Notes under the pieces: model-generated | The model's input: the letters and a program-made list of their open reading frames with translations, nothing else | What the model was told of the DNA's origin: nothing | Database searches by the model: none | From: Forficula auricularia | Taxonomy: Eukaryota; Arthropoda; Insecta; Dermaptera; Forficulidae | DNA: 64,000 bases | Direction: 5' to 3' | Assembly: GCA_024734495.1 (NCBI GenBank) | Contig: JALMQS010000263.1 | Coordinates: 1 to 64,000 of the forward strand | Shown here: positions 8,815-18,935 of the stretch, one piece after another | How positions within the stretch are numbered: position 1 is the stretch's first letter | Layout of the letters: every line of letters begins with the position of its first letter | Program-made: the position numbers and the translations under genes

Positions 8815-9092
8815 TGAAAAAAATACAAATCTTTAAAAAAACAATCAAAAACACGTTTAATCGAAACCAAACGGTTCGGGAGAATTTCTCCCTTTTTCAA
8901 TGGTAAATTTTTGTAAAAAGTTGCTTTCTTTAGAGGAAGCATCTTTTTTTCTTTTTTACAAAAATTTACCATTGAAAAAGTGAGAAATTCTCCCGAAACG
9001 TTTATCATTGAAAAGGGGAGAAATTCTCCCGAAACGTTTGGTTTCGAATAAACGTGTTTTTGATTGTTTTTTTTTTTAAAGATTTTTATTTT
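8815..9092. repeat. Foldback with three decayed hammerhead-like units
   Basis: Inverted arms share GGGAGAAATTCTCCCGAA(A)CG, which has the shape of stem II, GAA and a short ACGU stem III. The CUGANGA box has become UUGAAAA, so key catalytic bases are lost. One unit is on the minus strand (~8,925-8,870) and two are in tandem on the plus strand (~8,960-9,010, ~9,000-9,055). Confidence 0.5.
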
Positions 9093-9335
9093 TTAATATT
9101 TGTTATTCAATCAATAATTTACCTAATTTTATCTTTGAATTTAATATATTTTAAATTTTATTTTATTTCTTATTCATATCATTAAATTTAGAAAAAATAT
9201 ATTTGAAAATTTTTAAAAATTTTTAATTTGACTTTTGTGACAATTTTTAAGATCCCCGGACCCCCTGTCACATTTTGTCACAAATCTGAGATGCCCCCTC
9301 CCCCTGTGTGACGTAATTTCTGGACGACCCCTAAT

Positions 9336-9555
9336 AGTTTCGGAGTTGCCATTTTTTCGTATTCCCATACTTGAAAATATTGTGATACTGTCATATGTTT
9401 TATTTAAAGTTTTTTTAATCGGAGGTATTTTTCAAGTACACATTTTTGACTTTATCTAGTGGCGGTGTTATTTATGGTAATTTAATTCTACTTTTGTGAT
9501 AGCAACTCGATCTAGGGTTTTTTCAGCTATAAAATATTTTACTTTATCTATCTAT
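9336..9555. other. AT-rich, no feature seen
   Basis: Short TCTA tandem at ~9,547-9,562; otherwise nothing recognisable. Confidence 0.4.
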
Positions 9556-10320
9556 CTATCTACTCTTATTAAACGAGCAAAAATTGTTTATATATTTATT
9601 TGTATCTTAGATCTATTTTGAAAACGGCTCTACCGATTTTGGTGAAATTCACGGGTTAGGGCTTTTCTGTCACGGTCTCATCTTCGACAAAATTGTTTTT
9701 GATGGTTTTTTCCATAATCAAATTAATTATTCTCAGGTAGAAAAATGGCAATCTTGGGCTTTTAAAAAAGGTTACTCTTTTACTTTTACCCAGACAGACA
9801 CTGGGTTGGGTTAATTCATTGTTCTCAAAGGCCTTGAAGAAGTGTCGTGATTGTGGTTTTTAACATATTTTGCTCTACCTAAACGTTAGAAATATTAATA
9901 AACGTTTTATAATTGTTTTTATAAAGAACCTTATTTATTCAATAGAATAAAAAATAATCAAGAATATATTTAAAAATATCTTTTGCATAACCATTTTCTG
10001 AAAAAATAACACATTTTGATAGGTTTTATTTATTAACAATTGGATGAATAAAAATGAATTATGTGGTTGAATCAAAACTGGTGCAGGAGGTGGGGTGCAG
10101 TGGTAGGTGAATCCGGGGGAAGGGCGCGGTTTCGGGGGTGGGGATAGTGGGCGAATACTATATATATTTGTATTTTTTTTTAATTTGAAAACGGTTCTTA
10201 AATAAAAATCTATCTTTTTATCAGAATTTTAAATTAAAAATAATATTAAAATAAAGCTTTTAACTGAAGGAAAAAATTTCCGAGCATCGCTCGGTGCCTA
10301 TAGGTACTTTAGATATTATG
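9556..10320 (+). mobile_element. Dispersed family F, possible non-autonomous Helitron
   Basis: The 5' end reads TCTACTCTTATTAAACGAGC and the next ~100 bases contain AAAACGGCTCTACCGATTTT, a start shared with copies at 33,960 (minus), 50,930 (minus), 52,010 (minus), 52,300 and 60,895. The 3' side has a perfect hairpin CCGAGCATCGCTCGG at ~10,277-10,291 followed by TGCCTATAG, similar to a Helitron terminus but without canonical CTRR. A G-rich block at ~10,085-10,150 recurs in other copies. Confidence 0.5.
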
Positions 10321-10989
10321 GGTTTACCACGAAGTAAAGAATTTTATTTGTTTTTATTTGTTCAAATTATAAATTGCGGATATATTTTATAACTTGTATT
10401 ATATTAAATTGTTTGTGTGCTTTAAAAAAGATTCTATTTAAATTTGTAGAAAAAATTCAATTGGAGTTTTCCTATTAGAACTTGGAATAAGAATAAAAAA
10501 AAATTCAAAAGTTCTTCCTGGGACTAAAAGTTCACTTTTTATTAATCACTCCGGTTATTTTACCCCTCAGGATTCTATGTTTCGAATTTCAAGTAAATCG
10601 GTTGAGCCGTTTAACACGGTGAGCACAGAGATGTAGAATCCCAAAACTATTATATTGATTCAAAATAGCAGCCAGTAAAGAGATGTTAGAATTCAAAGTT
10701 ATTTCCCTGGAATTTTGTAAAATATGGTATTTACTTGTGAGTGAAAAATTTTTGTTTTTAAATTCGGTTTGCTTTAAACAAATTTTGGAAATTTAGCAAT
10801 TTTTTTTTATCAGCAAACGGTTTGTACCTACTAAAAAGTTTTGATGGTTGAGAATTTTATTAAAAGTTTTAGAAATAAACCACATTACGCAGTGTTGAAA
10901 ATATTTATTAAAGAAACATTAACAAATCTACACAAACAATTAGACCAGCTATTCTCAACAGTGCATATAGTGCAAAGTTTTTGTTTTGC
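10321..10989. other. AT-rich, no confident feature
   Basis: A 68-codon + frame (10,841-11,047) runs into the palindrome that follows; it resembles nothing I can name and is not called as a gene. Confidence 0.35.
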
Positions 10990-11178
10990 CGAGAGTAGCA
11001 GAGTTGTTGATTCACAAAGAGAAACAAAGAGGTTGTCCTCTGCTTGATGCAAATAAACATATACACATATATATCAAGATGATATATCTGTATATATATT
11101 ATTTATTTAAAATTAAATTAGGTTGGAGTTGGTGGTGTTTCACAAGGAGAAAAATTAAAATACAAAGATTTTTTTAGT

Positions 11179-11221
11179 TTACTCTATATATTTCGAGCTC
11201 TTAACTCATCGTCAGGAGAAC
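11179..11221 (-). ncRNA. Hammerhead ribozyme motif, type I
   Basis: CUGACGA at 11,215-11,209 on the minus strand, one extra U, stem II GAG/CUC, GAA, and a palindromic stem III AUAUAU. Stem I has three pairs (CUC with GAG), a mismatch and one more pair. Same sequence as the motifs at 12,200 and 58,002. Confidence 0.65.
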
Positions 11222-11729
11222 ATTGACTAAAGATAACATGATATTTTGAACAGAATTTATTTTAATTTTAATATGATGGACAGTTATTTATGACATAGTG
11301 TAAATATGAAAGAATTATCAGAAGGATGGAATGGCTTTAGAAAGCCAAATGACCAGATGTAGGGACAAAGGGCTGGGACAAAGAAAAGATATTTATACTT
11401 GAAAGTTGCCGAAAATTATGTATGTGTAATAAAGGAAAGGCAATAAACTATAGAATGCAATGAGGGTGCATAGCGAAAATTTAATCTCTCATTTTCTATT
11501 TAAAAAAAATAAATAAATGGTGGGTTTATTTTTAATTTTATTTATTTTTTTTTAAAATAGAAAATGAGAGATTAAATTTTCGCTATGCACCCTCATTGCA
11601 TTCTATAGTTTATTGCCTTCCCTTATTAACATACATAATTTTCGGCAACTTCAAGTATAAATATCTTTCTTTGTCCCAGCCCTAGTCCTACATCTGGTCA
11701 TTTGGCTTTCTAAAGCCATTCCATCCTTC

Positions 11730-12088
11730 TTTTTTTTTTTTTAATGATATTGATGAGAGAAGGTGATACATCAGAAGGTGGATCCCCTAAAGGCCTGTAT
11801 GGACTGGCCCCTCAATCGTGAAAAGAACAGAGCAGAAGGAAAAGAAGCCGGGATCACGAGCCAATCTCAGAAACTTAGATACAATTCAATATCCAATTTA
11901 CCAAGGTTTTAGGGGCTTCGAGCAGTGGTAAATCCTCCGCGCGATAAATTCGGTTAAATTTATCTCCCACTTAATTTTTATTACCAGACCCTATACTTAC
12001 AGAAAAAATGTCTGGGTATAGCCGGAATCGAACCCGAGACCTCCGGGTTGCCAGTCAGTTGTTCTGACCATTACACCACCGAGGCGGA
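11730..12088 (-). mobile_element. tRNA-derived SINE, full-length copy
   Basis: On the minus strand it begins CCGCCTCGGTGGTGTAATGG, with an A-box region (GTGTAATGGTC) and a B box (GGGTTCGATTCCGG), i.e. a tRNA-related head of ~80 bases. The body ends in a poly-A tail (T run at ~11,731-11,743). It sits in the right arm of the inner palindrome; the left arm shows the uninterrupted site. A possible 5-bp CTTCT duplication flanks it. A truncated relative lies at 17,822-18,020. Confidence 0.75.
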
Positions 12089-12199
12089 CTGATGACTTCT
12101 GATAATTCTTTTCATATTTAGACTATGTCATAAATAACTGTCCATCATATTAAAATTAAAATAAATTCTGTTCAAAATATCATGTTATCTTTAGTCAAT

Positions 12200-12244
12200 G
12201 TTCTCCTGACGATGAGTTAAGAGCTCGAAATATATAGAGTAAAC
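12200..12244 (+). ncRNA. Hammerhead ribozyme motif, type I
   Basis: CUGACGA at 12,206-12,212, extra U, stem II GAG UUAAGAG CUC, GAA, and stem III AUAUAU with A before the cleavage site. Stem I pairs CUC with GAG plus an outer pair. It is the mirror of 11,179-11,221. Confidence 0.65.
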
Positions 12245-12358
12245 TAAAAAATCTTTGTATTTTAATTTTTCTCCTTGTGAAACACCACCAACTCCAACCT
12301 AATTTAATTTTAACAATGTTTCACTATAAACCAACACCGCGTTCCCTAAATTTTATTA

Positions 12359-12647
12359 TTTATTTGTTTGAGACTATAGTTTCGAAGACTTGGTCTTCAT
12401 CATCAGTCTTTCTTCAATTATAAATGTTTTTCATGGAGTCAATATCATATGGATATTGAAAACTTGATGTTCTTTCTTCACTGCTGGAAGGCTAGGAACT
12501 AATAAAGACACTCTATCCGGGTTCACATTCAAGAAAGAACATCAAGTTTTCAATATCCATATGATATTGACTCCATGAAAAACATTTATAATTGAAGAAA
12601 GACTGATGATGAAGACCGAAACTATAGTCTCAAACAAATAAATAATA
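12359..12647. mobile_element. Small hammerhead hairpin element
   Basis: Arms 12,359-12,481 and 12,531-12,647 are inverted copies around a ~50-bp centre, with no coding sequence. The left arm holds a hammerhead with complete stem II. The right arm has lost the 3' half of stem II (12,598-12,632), so only one strand could make a ribozyme. Confidence 0.65.
12369..12412 (-). ncRNA. Hammerhead ribozyme motif, type I, weak stem I
   Basis: CUGAUGA at 12,406-12,400 (minus), extra U, a strong stem II GAAGAC/GUCUUC, GAA, and the perfectly palindromic stem III ACUAUAGU (12,380-12,373), cleavage after C. Only two stem I pairs are obvious. Confidence 0.55.
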
Positions 12648-12735
12648 TATATACAGATATATCATCTTGATATATATGTGTATATGTTTATTTGCATCAA
12701 GCAGAGGACAACCTCTTTGTTTCTCTTTGGAAATA

Positions 12736-12845
12736 AAAGTTTGTTTATATCGAGGGGGAAACTAAATTACGCTATTGTTTGTCGACGTAGAACAAGTTTT
12801 CAAGGGTATTTTAATGTCAAGTTCTGTTTTTTTAAAAGGAAATCC
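12736..12845 (-). repeat. Dispersed repeat J fragment
   Basis: The reverse complement matches 21,470-21,580 and 57,690-57,800, including the segment GCTTGTTCTAGG.CGACAAAC. Family J is described at 20,030-21,640. Confidence 0.65.
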
Positions 12846-12990
12846 AATCAATGACTTTTCAAAACCCTGAAGAAGGAGGAAATAGCCTCCGAAACGTCGG
12901 TTTATGAATAAAAAGATAGTATAAATTATCTTCTTCTTTTTTGGACTGCCTCATCAATATCCACTCAATTTCACTTATCAGTCCGTCTCC
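12846..12990 (+). repeat. Penelope-like 3' end
   Basis: Contains the hammerhead at 12,861-12,905 and the terminal block GGACTGCC..CAGTCCGTCTCC, which also occurs at 1,587-1,640. No coding sequence remains. Confidence 0.6.
12861..12905 (+). ncRNA. Hammerhead ribozyme motif, type I
   Basis: Stem I pairs AAACC (12,862-12,866) with GGUUU (12,899-12,903). CUGAAGA is at 12,867-12,873, then one extra A, stem II GGAGG/CCUCC, GAA at 12,891-12,893, and palindromic stem III ACGU at 12,894-12,897. Predicted cleavage follows C12898. Every conserved box is intact. Confidence 0.8.
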
Positions 12991-14210
12991 AAAAATTACT
13001 TCAATCTTATTATTTTAAAACCCACTAATAGTTCATGAAAAATAAAATTTAGTAACCTGCTGGCCATCAAGATGCCCATCAAAGGCAGGCTTCGCAGCTG
13101 GTAATTAAATAAATAATTTTATAATTATTTTAAAAATAGACAGAAAAAGCGACTTACTGATTGATTCAAAGTACATTTTTTCCTGGCAAGAGATTCTAAA
13201 ATTTCGTCGATGTTACGAGATAATAAATAAATAAATAAATAGAAAGTTAAATAACAAAATCTATCAGTTAAAAAAAGTGGTAGTTTTCTAACAAGTATAC
13301 TAAATAAAGTTTGATACACTTGCTTGAATGGATTAATTTTATACATGTTTGAAATCCACTTTTCCTAAGTTTAAAACATGATATTTTTTCGTGTACACAA
13401 TGAAAAAAAATATTAAATATTTTCAAACTCTTTAAGATAAATGAGATGCTGTTAAGAAAGTAAAAAAAAAAACATCTCCACAAGGAGTAAATAAATTATT
13501 TTTTATGTATAAAGCTGCTAAGTACAAAAATAGCATTTTTCTGTATGTAATTATTTTCTTCGAAAAAATACGTTCTTTTTCATTAATTTGATAAATCATG
13601 TATATTTAAAGTATCATAGATAATGTTTTAAAAATTAATGTTATTTTTTTCTGTTTCAGGTAAGTGACTTCTAACTCTTCTATTTACTGCTTAAGTATCC
13701 TCTTCATTTGTGTAAGTAATTTTTTATTACAACTTACTTTAAGACCTTTCATTTCAAATGTCAGATCCTTCTTGATTAATATAAAATTAACTACGTCGAA
13801 AACATCTTATATAGCAATATTAATAAGATTATTTTTAAATTAAGTATTAAAGAGGATTTAAAGGTAATTAGAACAATCCAATTTCAAGATTATCTCAAGA
13901 GATGAGATTTTTGCCCTTTGCGTTCCTCAAAAAAATTTAAATTTAAAATTTGCAATTTTTTTAAGAGTTTCTGCCTAATGTTATTATTTTTTAAAAGTAT
14001 TGTTTAGGGTATCTTTAAGACGATAATTATATTTTTACATATCAGTCTTATTTAGAGTTCAAATTATTTATTTATTTCTTAAATTATATTGATGCAAAAA
14101 GTTGCAACACCTATAGGACAAGAATGATCCATCCGTTATGAAAATAATTTCAGGAGTCAGGTCATTTTCGAAAATACCTATCAATACAAGGGTAACTTAT
14201 GAGGAGAATT
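12991..14210. other. AT-rich non-repetitive stretch, no gene called
   Basis: I find no TE motif here. The only structured signal is the juxtaposed splice sites at ~13,659 (separate entry). Two overlapping minus-strand frames (13,125-13,483) are low-complexity, rich in F, L, Y and K, and are not considered genes. Confidence 0.4.
13636..13670 (+). promoter_or_regulatory. Candidate recursive splice site (zero-length exon)
   Basis: A pyrimidine tract (TTATTTTTTTCTGTTTCAG) is followed immediately by GTAAGTG, so a strong 3' splice site and strong 5' splice site meet between 13,659 and 13,660. Long insect introns are known to be removed stepwise at such ratchet points. A similar site occurs at 58,434|58,435 in the same orientation. 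Function is inferred. Confidence 0.4.
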
Positions 14211-14275
14211 TTCTAGGTTAGGTTTCACAAAAGGAAATATTAAAACAAATGTATGTTTTTTTGAGTTTGATTCAC

Positions 14276-14318
14276 TCGATATATATTTCGGGTTGTTGGC
14301 CCATCATCGGGAGTTCGA
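14276..14318 (-). ncRNA. Decayed hammerhead motif
   Basis: Same as the motif at 15,401-15,445 except that the core box reads CCGATGA instead of CTGATGA, changing an essential core uridine. Stem I, stem II and stem III remain. Probably inactive. Confidence 0.55.
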
Positions 14319-14518
14319 ATGAGGACTGAGTGCAGGTTTGTGAAAGCATTCAACGGGTAAAGTTTTGAGAAAGAAGAGTACGTTCAGAATTTTTTTTTTT
14401 TTAATATAAACAAAATGTTATTATTTAAAATAAAAAAATTAAAATTAAAAACAAAATTACAAACAAAATCAAATTAAAAACAAAAAACAAATTACAAACA
14501 CCAAATATGTAATCGAAT

Positions 14519-14700
14519 TTAGGAGCCAATTTTTAGTTGATTAATTTTAGCCAAATTAGAATCAATGATTACATCTTTGTCAAAGTCCAATTGATTATTG
14601 AGAATACTGAATTTATTCATAAGTGCCAATTTAATTTCAGTTGATTCTAGAAGAAGAAGTCTGGGACCACTTCTTTCAAAATGAATTGGGGTAGGATTGG
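14519..14700 (-). pseudogene. Penelope-like endonuclease C-terminus, left arm
   Basis: Reads (minus) STSNPTPIHFERSGPRLLLL, ESTEIKLALMNKFSILNNQ, then a stop at 14,519. The ESTEIK segment matches the PLE frames at 26,914-27,630 and 40,418-40,705. The frame has no start of its own and runs out of the MITE and arm junction. Confidence 0.65.
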
Positions 14701-14734
14701 AAGTAGAAGCAAGAAAAATCACACTGCTTCTACT

Positions 14735-15004
14735 CATGCGCCGATCCAGGGGAGCGATGGGGGCGACCGCCCCCCTCCCCAAGCATTGGAGATCAACATT
14801 TTTTATATGTTTATTTAATTTTTTTTTTTATAACATTAAATTTTAAAATTGAAGAAAATAAAGTTCTATGTGGGGGGGGGGCGGATCTTGACCCCCCCCC
14901 CCTTCCCCGCTTGGACAATTCGCGACACACTTCCGAGATCAAAAGTAGATCTTATATACCGGCGACCGCCCCCCCCCCAAAACAGAGGTCTGGATCCGCG
15001 CCTG
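14735..15004. mobile_element. hAT-type MITE
   Basis: Flanked by an exact 8-bp duplication CTTCTACT (14,727-14,734 and 15,005-15,012), the length expected for hAT elements. Termini are CATGCGCCGATCCAG and, inverted, CAGGCGCGGATCCAG (two mismatches in 13). The 270-bp interior has long G and C runs and no coding sequence. Confidence 0.85.
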
Positions 15005-15012
15005 CTTCTACT

Positions 15013-15195
15013 TCCAATCCTACCCCAATTCATTTTGAAAGAAGTGGTCCCAGACTTCTTCTTCTAGAATCAACTGAAATTAAATTAGCACTTATGAATA
15101 AATTCAGTATTCTCAATAATCAATTGGACTTTGACAAAGATGTAATCATTGATTCTAATTTGGCTAAAATTAATCAACTAAAAATTGGCTCCTAA
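15013..15195 (+). pseudogene. Penelope-like endonuclease C-terminus, right arm
   Basis: Mirror of 14,519-14,700: SNPTPIHFERSGPRLLLLES continues to a stop at 15,195. Upstream residues in the same frame come from the MITE and are spurious. A hammerhead follows ~205 bases downstream. Confidence 0.65.
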
Positions 15196-15400
15196 ATTCG
15201 ATTACATATTTGGTGTTTGTAATTTGTTTTTTGTTTTTAATTTGATTTTGTTTGTAATTTTGTTTTTAATTTTAATTTTTTTATTTTAAATAATAACATT
15301 TTGTTTATATTAAAAAAAAAAAAAAAATTTCTGAACGTACTCTTCTTTCTCAAAATTTTACCTGTTGAATGTTTTTACAAATTTGTATTCAGATTTCATT

Positions 15401-15445
15401 CGAACTCCTGATGATGGGCTAATAACCCGAAATATATATCGAGTG
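15401..15445 (+). ncRNA. Hammerhead ribozyme motif, type I
   Basis: Stem I ACUC (15,404-15,407) pairs with GAGU (15,441-15,444). CUGAUGA is at 15,408-15,414, extra U, stem II GGG/CCC, GAA at 15,429-15,431, palindromic stem III AUAUAUAU at 15,432-15,439, cleavage predicted after C15440. Confidence 0.75.
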
Positions 15446-15560
15446 AATCAAACTCAAAAAAACATACATTTGTTCTAATACTTCCTTTTGTGAAAACTAA
15501 CCTAGAAAATTCTCCTCATAAGTTACTTATAATGTTTCACCTAGAACCGACACCTAAATC

Positions 15561-15885
15561 CTTAAAAATTATCAATACAAGGGTCTTGAACATGGACGTA
15601 CCAATCCGCAATGGCGCCCTTTCATAAATTATTTATATATAAAATAAACATATAAATTAAATAAAAAATTCATAAATTTTACAAAACATTTTAATTTTCT
15701 GCTTTCGAACAAAAATTACTCCATAAAAAGGTATTTTTTCAATAGTTTTAAACTTAAAATTGCCCCTGCGGCCAAGAAGAAAATAATAAAAAACAAAAAG
15801 GAATACCGCATGTCGTCCTAATAATAAAAACAAATAAACAAACAAATAAATAAAGACACTGGGGAAAATAAATAAAAATAAACTG
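15561..15885. other. AT-rich spacer, no feature seen
   Basis: Repeated AAATAAA motifs only. Confidence 0.4.
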
Positions 15886-16865
15886 CAACGGATCGTTGCT
15901 AAACTTTATCCAAATTCATTTGAAATATTAATATGTTTATTCCTTTATTATTAATCAGATATCACTTGCTATTTGCAGTTCATGTTGACTTTAAGTCAAA
16001 AATAATGATCGATTCTCACTTAATAGTCGAGGAATAATAATTCTACCTTAGATTTTTGACGCTTCGATTATTATTGGTAACCATTGGTGAAGGCATGGAG
16101 AAATCAACTTAAAATCAAAAATAACGATTGATTCTTATCTAATACTAGAGAAATAACCTTATTGCATTCCATTTTTGATGTTTTGACTATTAAACAGCGC
16201 AGTTGCTATGGTTACTTATAAAATTTCCTCCCAAATTTTAATCATTTCACAGCGAGAAGCCTAACCATTCTTACTTAAGCAAATTTAAAAGAGCTATATT
16301 ACCGATCAAATGAATAAATGTTAAAGTTTTTTTAAATTTTTGATAAAATAAGAAATTAAAAAAAAGTACTCTCTTACTCTAGAGTAAAGCACTTTAAAAT
16401 ATAATTTTACTAAAATCTTTATTTAAGCTTTTTTATGGTCCCCAAGGTACTTAATTAGGATATTAAATTTCATCAAAATTGGTTAAGTCATTTTCAAGAT
16501 ATTTAGAAAAAACTAAAAAAGTACTGAAATAAAGTACTAATGTTTGTGGACCGATATGTACCAAAAACTAATCAGCGCTTCATTTTGTTAAAATAATGGT
16601 AGGTTTTCAATTTCAATTCAATCGGTGCAATGGTGCGGAAAAAATCGTGGACGAAAAAAATGCACTTCCAAAAAAATGGCACTTTTTGGCCTCTCGACGA
16701 GATCCCAGGTAATTTTTGGCAAAACCGTCACGTGCTAAAATTCAATCTAATTGAATACTTCAATTTGTGACCTTAATTTAGTCCATGGGTTCCGTAGTCT
16801 TTACCCTTTGGAGTCGCGCTTGCCGCGAGACCCATTACAATACTTTCTCCCATGCTTCAGATTGG
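15886..16865 (+). repeat. Dispersed family E, copy 1
   Basis: Shares long stretches with 49,256-49,800 and 54,181-55,435, including AAGGTACTTAATTAGGAT, GGCAAAACCGTCACGTGC and the terminal CATGCTTC.GATTGGATAAAGT. The start (GCTAAACTTTATCCAAATTC) and the inverted end (ACTTTATCCAATGCGAAG) are similar, suggesting a TIR-type DNA element. No ORF. Confidence 0.65.
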
Positions 16866-17821
16866 ATAAAGTAATAAATAAAATAAAATAAAAAATAAAT
16901 TGTTAGAATATGTCACTGGCTTTGAAGAAATTGTAGATAAATTAAGTAAAAATAAATAATTTAAAAAACAGATCAATAAATAAATAGGCAGGAATTTGCC
17001 AAAAACAAGGAATAAAAAATAAATAAATAAATTGGCAGGCAACCGCCATGTTCAAGAAAAATAAATAAATATTTCACTGGGAATATAAGGTACTGGTTAA
17101 AATATCAAATAAATAGATCAGCGCTCATGATCAATTTCTTACACCAATTTTGTTTCAATAGACAGCAATGCAAGTGCATTAAGTCTATCTTGTTTCTACA
17201 ATGATAGCAAAATACTTGGCGTTTTCAACTTCAGTAGAAATTTGTTGAAATACTTTATCACGAATCAATTTTCTTTAAGAAACTTTTTGTTTAACAATTT
17301 ATTAATTATTTTAAATACTTTATTGAAATTTGTTGAGAGATATACAGCAGAACCTAGCCAAATCGATTTTTAAATTTTGCAGCCTCTAAAATTTTCTCGC
17401 CCCTAAAATTTTTCTTAGGCCCGGGCCTCACGGGCCTAAAAATACCATATTTCCTTCAAAAGTGTTCCTTCAAAAGTTTTCAAAACGAAAAGGAGTTCAG
17501 ATTTTGAGTATTCTAGATTCGAAATTTCCGGTATAAAAATTGTTTTATGGGAAGTTATGGAAATGTTCTAGCTAGTAAACTAGAATTTAGCTCATGATTA
17601 TATTTTAGTAAACTTTATCGTCTTTACCAAAATCAAACTTTCAAGCTTGATTTTTGCCATATCATTATTTTGCACAAAGTGCACCGAGTCTTGAAAAGGT
17701 TTTATTTATTTTTTTATATATACGGTGCAAAAAAATTGACCCACTAATAATAACTTTATTAAATAGCAAATTATTTTTAAAATTTTTACAAATATTCATA
17801 TAATTTGTTCCATTAACTCTT
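16866..17821. other. AT-rich, no feature seen
   Basis: Several short A/T-rich frames of low complexity, none supported. The text around 17,380-17,440 is slightly GC-richer with a GGGCCT repeat. Confidence 0.4.
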
Positions 17822-18022
17822 AACCTGGAGAATTTACCACTGCTAGAAGCCCTTAAAAACTTAGTAAATTGGACTATATCTAACTTTCTGAGATTTGGCT
17901 CGTGATCCCGGCTTCTTTTCCTTCTACTCTATTCTTTTCACGATGGAGGGGCCAGCCCATACAGGCCTTTAGGGGATGGACCTTCTGGTGTATCTCTCCT
18001 TCTCACATCAATATCATAAAAA
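17822..18022 (+). mobile_element. tRNA-derived SINE, 5'-truncated copy
   Basis: Matches the body and 3' part of the SINE at 11,730-12,088 in the opposite orientation, including GATTTGGCTCGTGATCCCGG and CCTTTAGGGGAT, and ends in an A-rich tail at ~18,009. The tRNA-like head is absent. Confidence 0.7.
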
Positions 18023-18194
18023 AAAAATAAATAAGTGAAATGAAATTAAAAGCATTACAAATTATCATACTTTTTCAATATCACTTTACATTTAAATAAA
18101 GTTTTAATAAAAGATCAAATTCGATTTAAAATATCAATAAAATGAATAATTTTGAATTAAGCATCATTGATAGAAAGATCAAATATACAAAATA

Positions 18195-18935
18195 ATTTTT
18201 AAGAAAAAAATAAAAACCGACTTCAAAAAATTAAATGCAACAAATAAAATACACTAAAAGGTATAAAATAATTATTATCTTATTTAGTTACAACTAAACG
18301 ACGAAATATTAACATGAAATTACTTTTTGAAGTCGGTGCCAAACAAACTATACCTATAAGCGAGCATACCCTCCAAACGTACTAAGTAAGATCCGTCGAG
18401 TGCGATTCATAAAAGGTATATGTTTGGCACCAACTTCAAAAAGTAATTTCATGTTAATATTTCGTCGTTTAGTTGTAACTAAATAAGATAATAATTATTT
18501 TATACCTTTTAGTGTATTTTATTTGTTGCATTTAATTTTTGAAGTCGGTTTTTATTTTTTTCTTAAAAATTATTTTATTTTTCTCTTTTTAGTGATGTTA
18601 TTAATAGTGATCATATCATCAGAACTTGATCAAATTAATATGGCACCATCCCAAGACACCCCCTATCGGATAAAAAAAGAACCATCGAAATCGGTTCATA
18701 AACAAAGAGGTTAGGTCTAAACAAACCTAATAAAAAAGATCTAATACCTATGAAAAAAAAACGAAAAAAAAATGGGACCAATCGGAAGCTAGACTGGACC
18801 CAATGCAAAAAAAAAATTCAAAATCGGTTGAGAATTGGCGGAGATATGAGGTAACATAGGCACAAAAAAAAAAAAAAAAAAAAAATTCAATCGAATAGAG
18901 AACCTCCTCCTTTTTGAAGTCGGTTAAAAATGGCT
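18195..18935. mobile_element. TIR/foldback element with CCGACTTCAAAA ends
   Basis: The arms 18,195-18,365 and 18,415-18,590 are long inverted copies, and the outer right end (CTCCTCCTTTTTGAAGTCGG at ~18,903) matches the inverted left start ACCGACTTCAAAAA. This terminus is widespread in insect genomes. No coding frame of note. Confidence 0.65.

Larger units (their letters stand above)
8380..9335. mobile_element. TIR element carrying a SINE and a decayed hammerhead hairpin
   Basis: The left end (GGGCCCATCCATAAATTGCG, followed by CACAC and a C-rich run) and the right end (CTGTGTGACGTAATTTCTGG and GACCCC) are inverted relatives, like a common insect TIR family with ends reading ATCCATAAATTACGTCAC. 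No transposase is visible. A SINE (8,515-8,790) and a foldback (8,815-9,092) make up the interior. A TGACGTCA palindrome occurs at 8,485-8,492. Confidence 0.6.
10990..12735. mobile_element. Nested palindrome of Penelope-like ends
   Basis: The outer arms (~10,990-11,108 and ~12,640-12,730) are inverted copies containing the block GCAAATAAACATATACACAT. Inside lies an inner palindrome, 11,108-12,309, with arms of ~400 bp and a centre of ~25 bp near 11,525, and then a further small palindrome at 12,359-12,647. Each inner unit carries outward-facing hammerheads. A SINE interrupts only the right arm of the inner palindrome. Confidence 0.65.
14215..15560. mobile_element. Inverted pair of Penelope-like 3' ends
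   Basis: Arms 14,215-14,720 and 15,005-15,560 are inverted copies. Each encodes the last ~55 residues of a PLE endonuclease, then 3' untranslated sequence, then a hammerhead and the terminal block. Near the dyad a hAT-type MITE (14,735-15,004) is inserted; without it the two arms would be separated by only ~15 bases. Confidence 0.75.

Noticed and set aside
10841..11047. 68-codon plus-strand frame
   Set aside because: No recognised motif and it runs into a palindrome arm.
12010..12088. tRNA gene
   Set aside because: A and B boxes are present but the acceptor stem does not pair and it is the head of a SINE with a poly-A tail.
14911..15012. N-terminal part of the plus-strand frame before the Penelope C-terminus
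   Set aside because: It is read from inside the hAT MITE and is a chance fusion.
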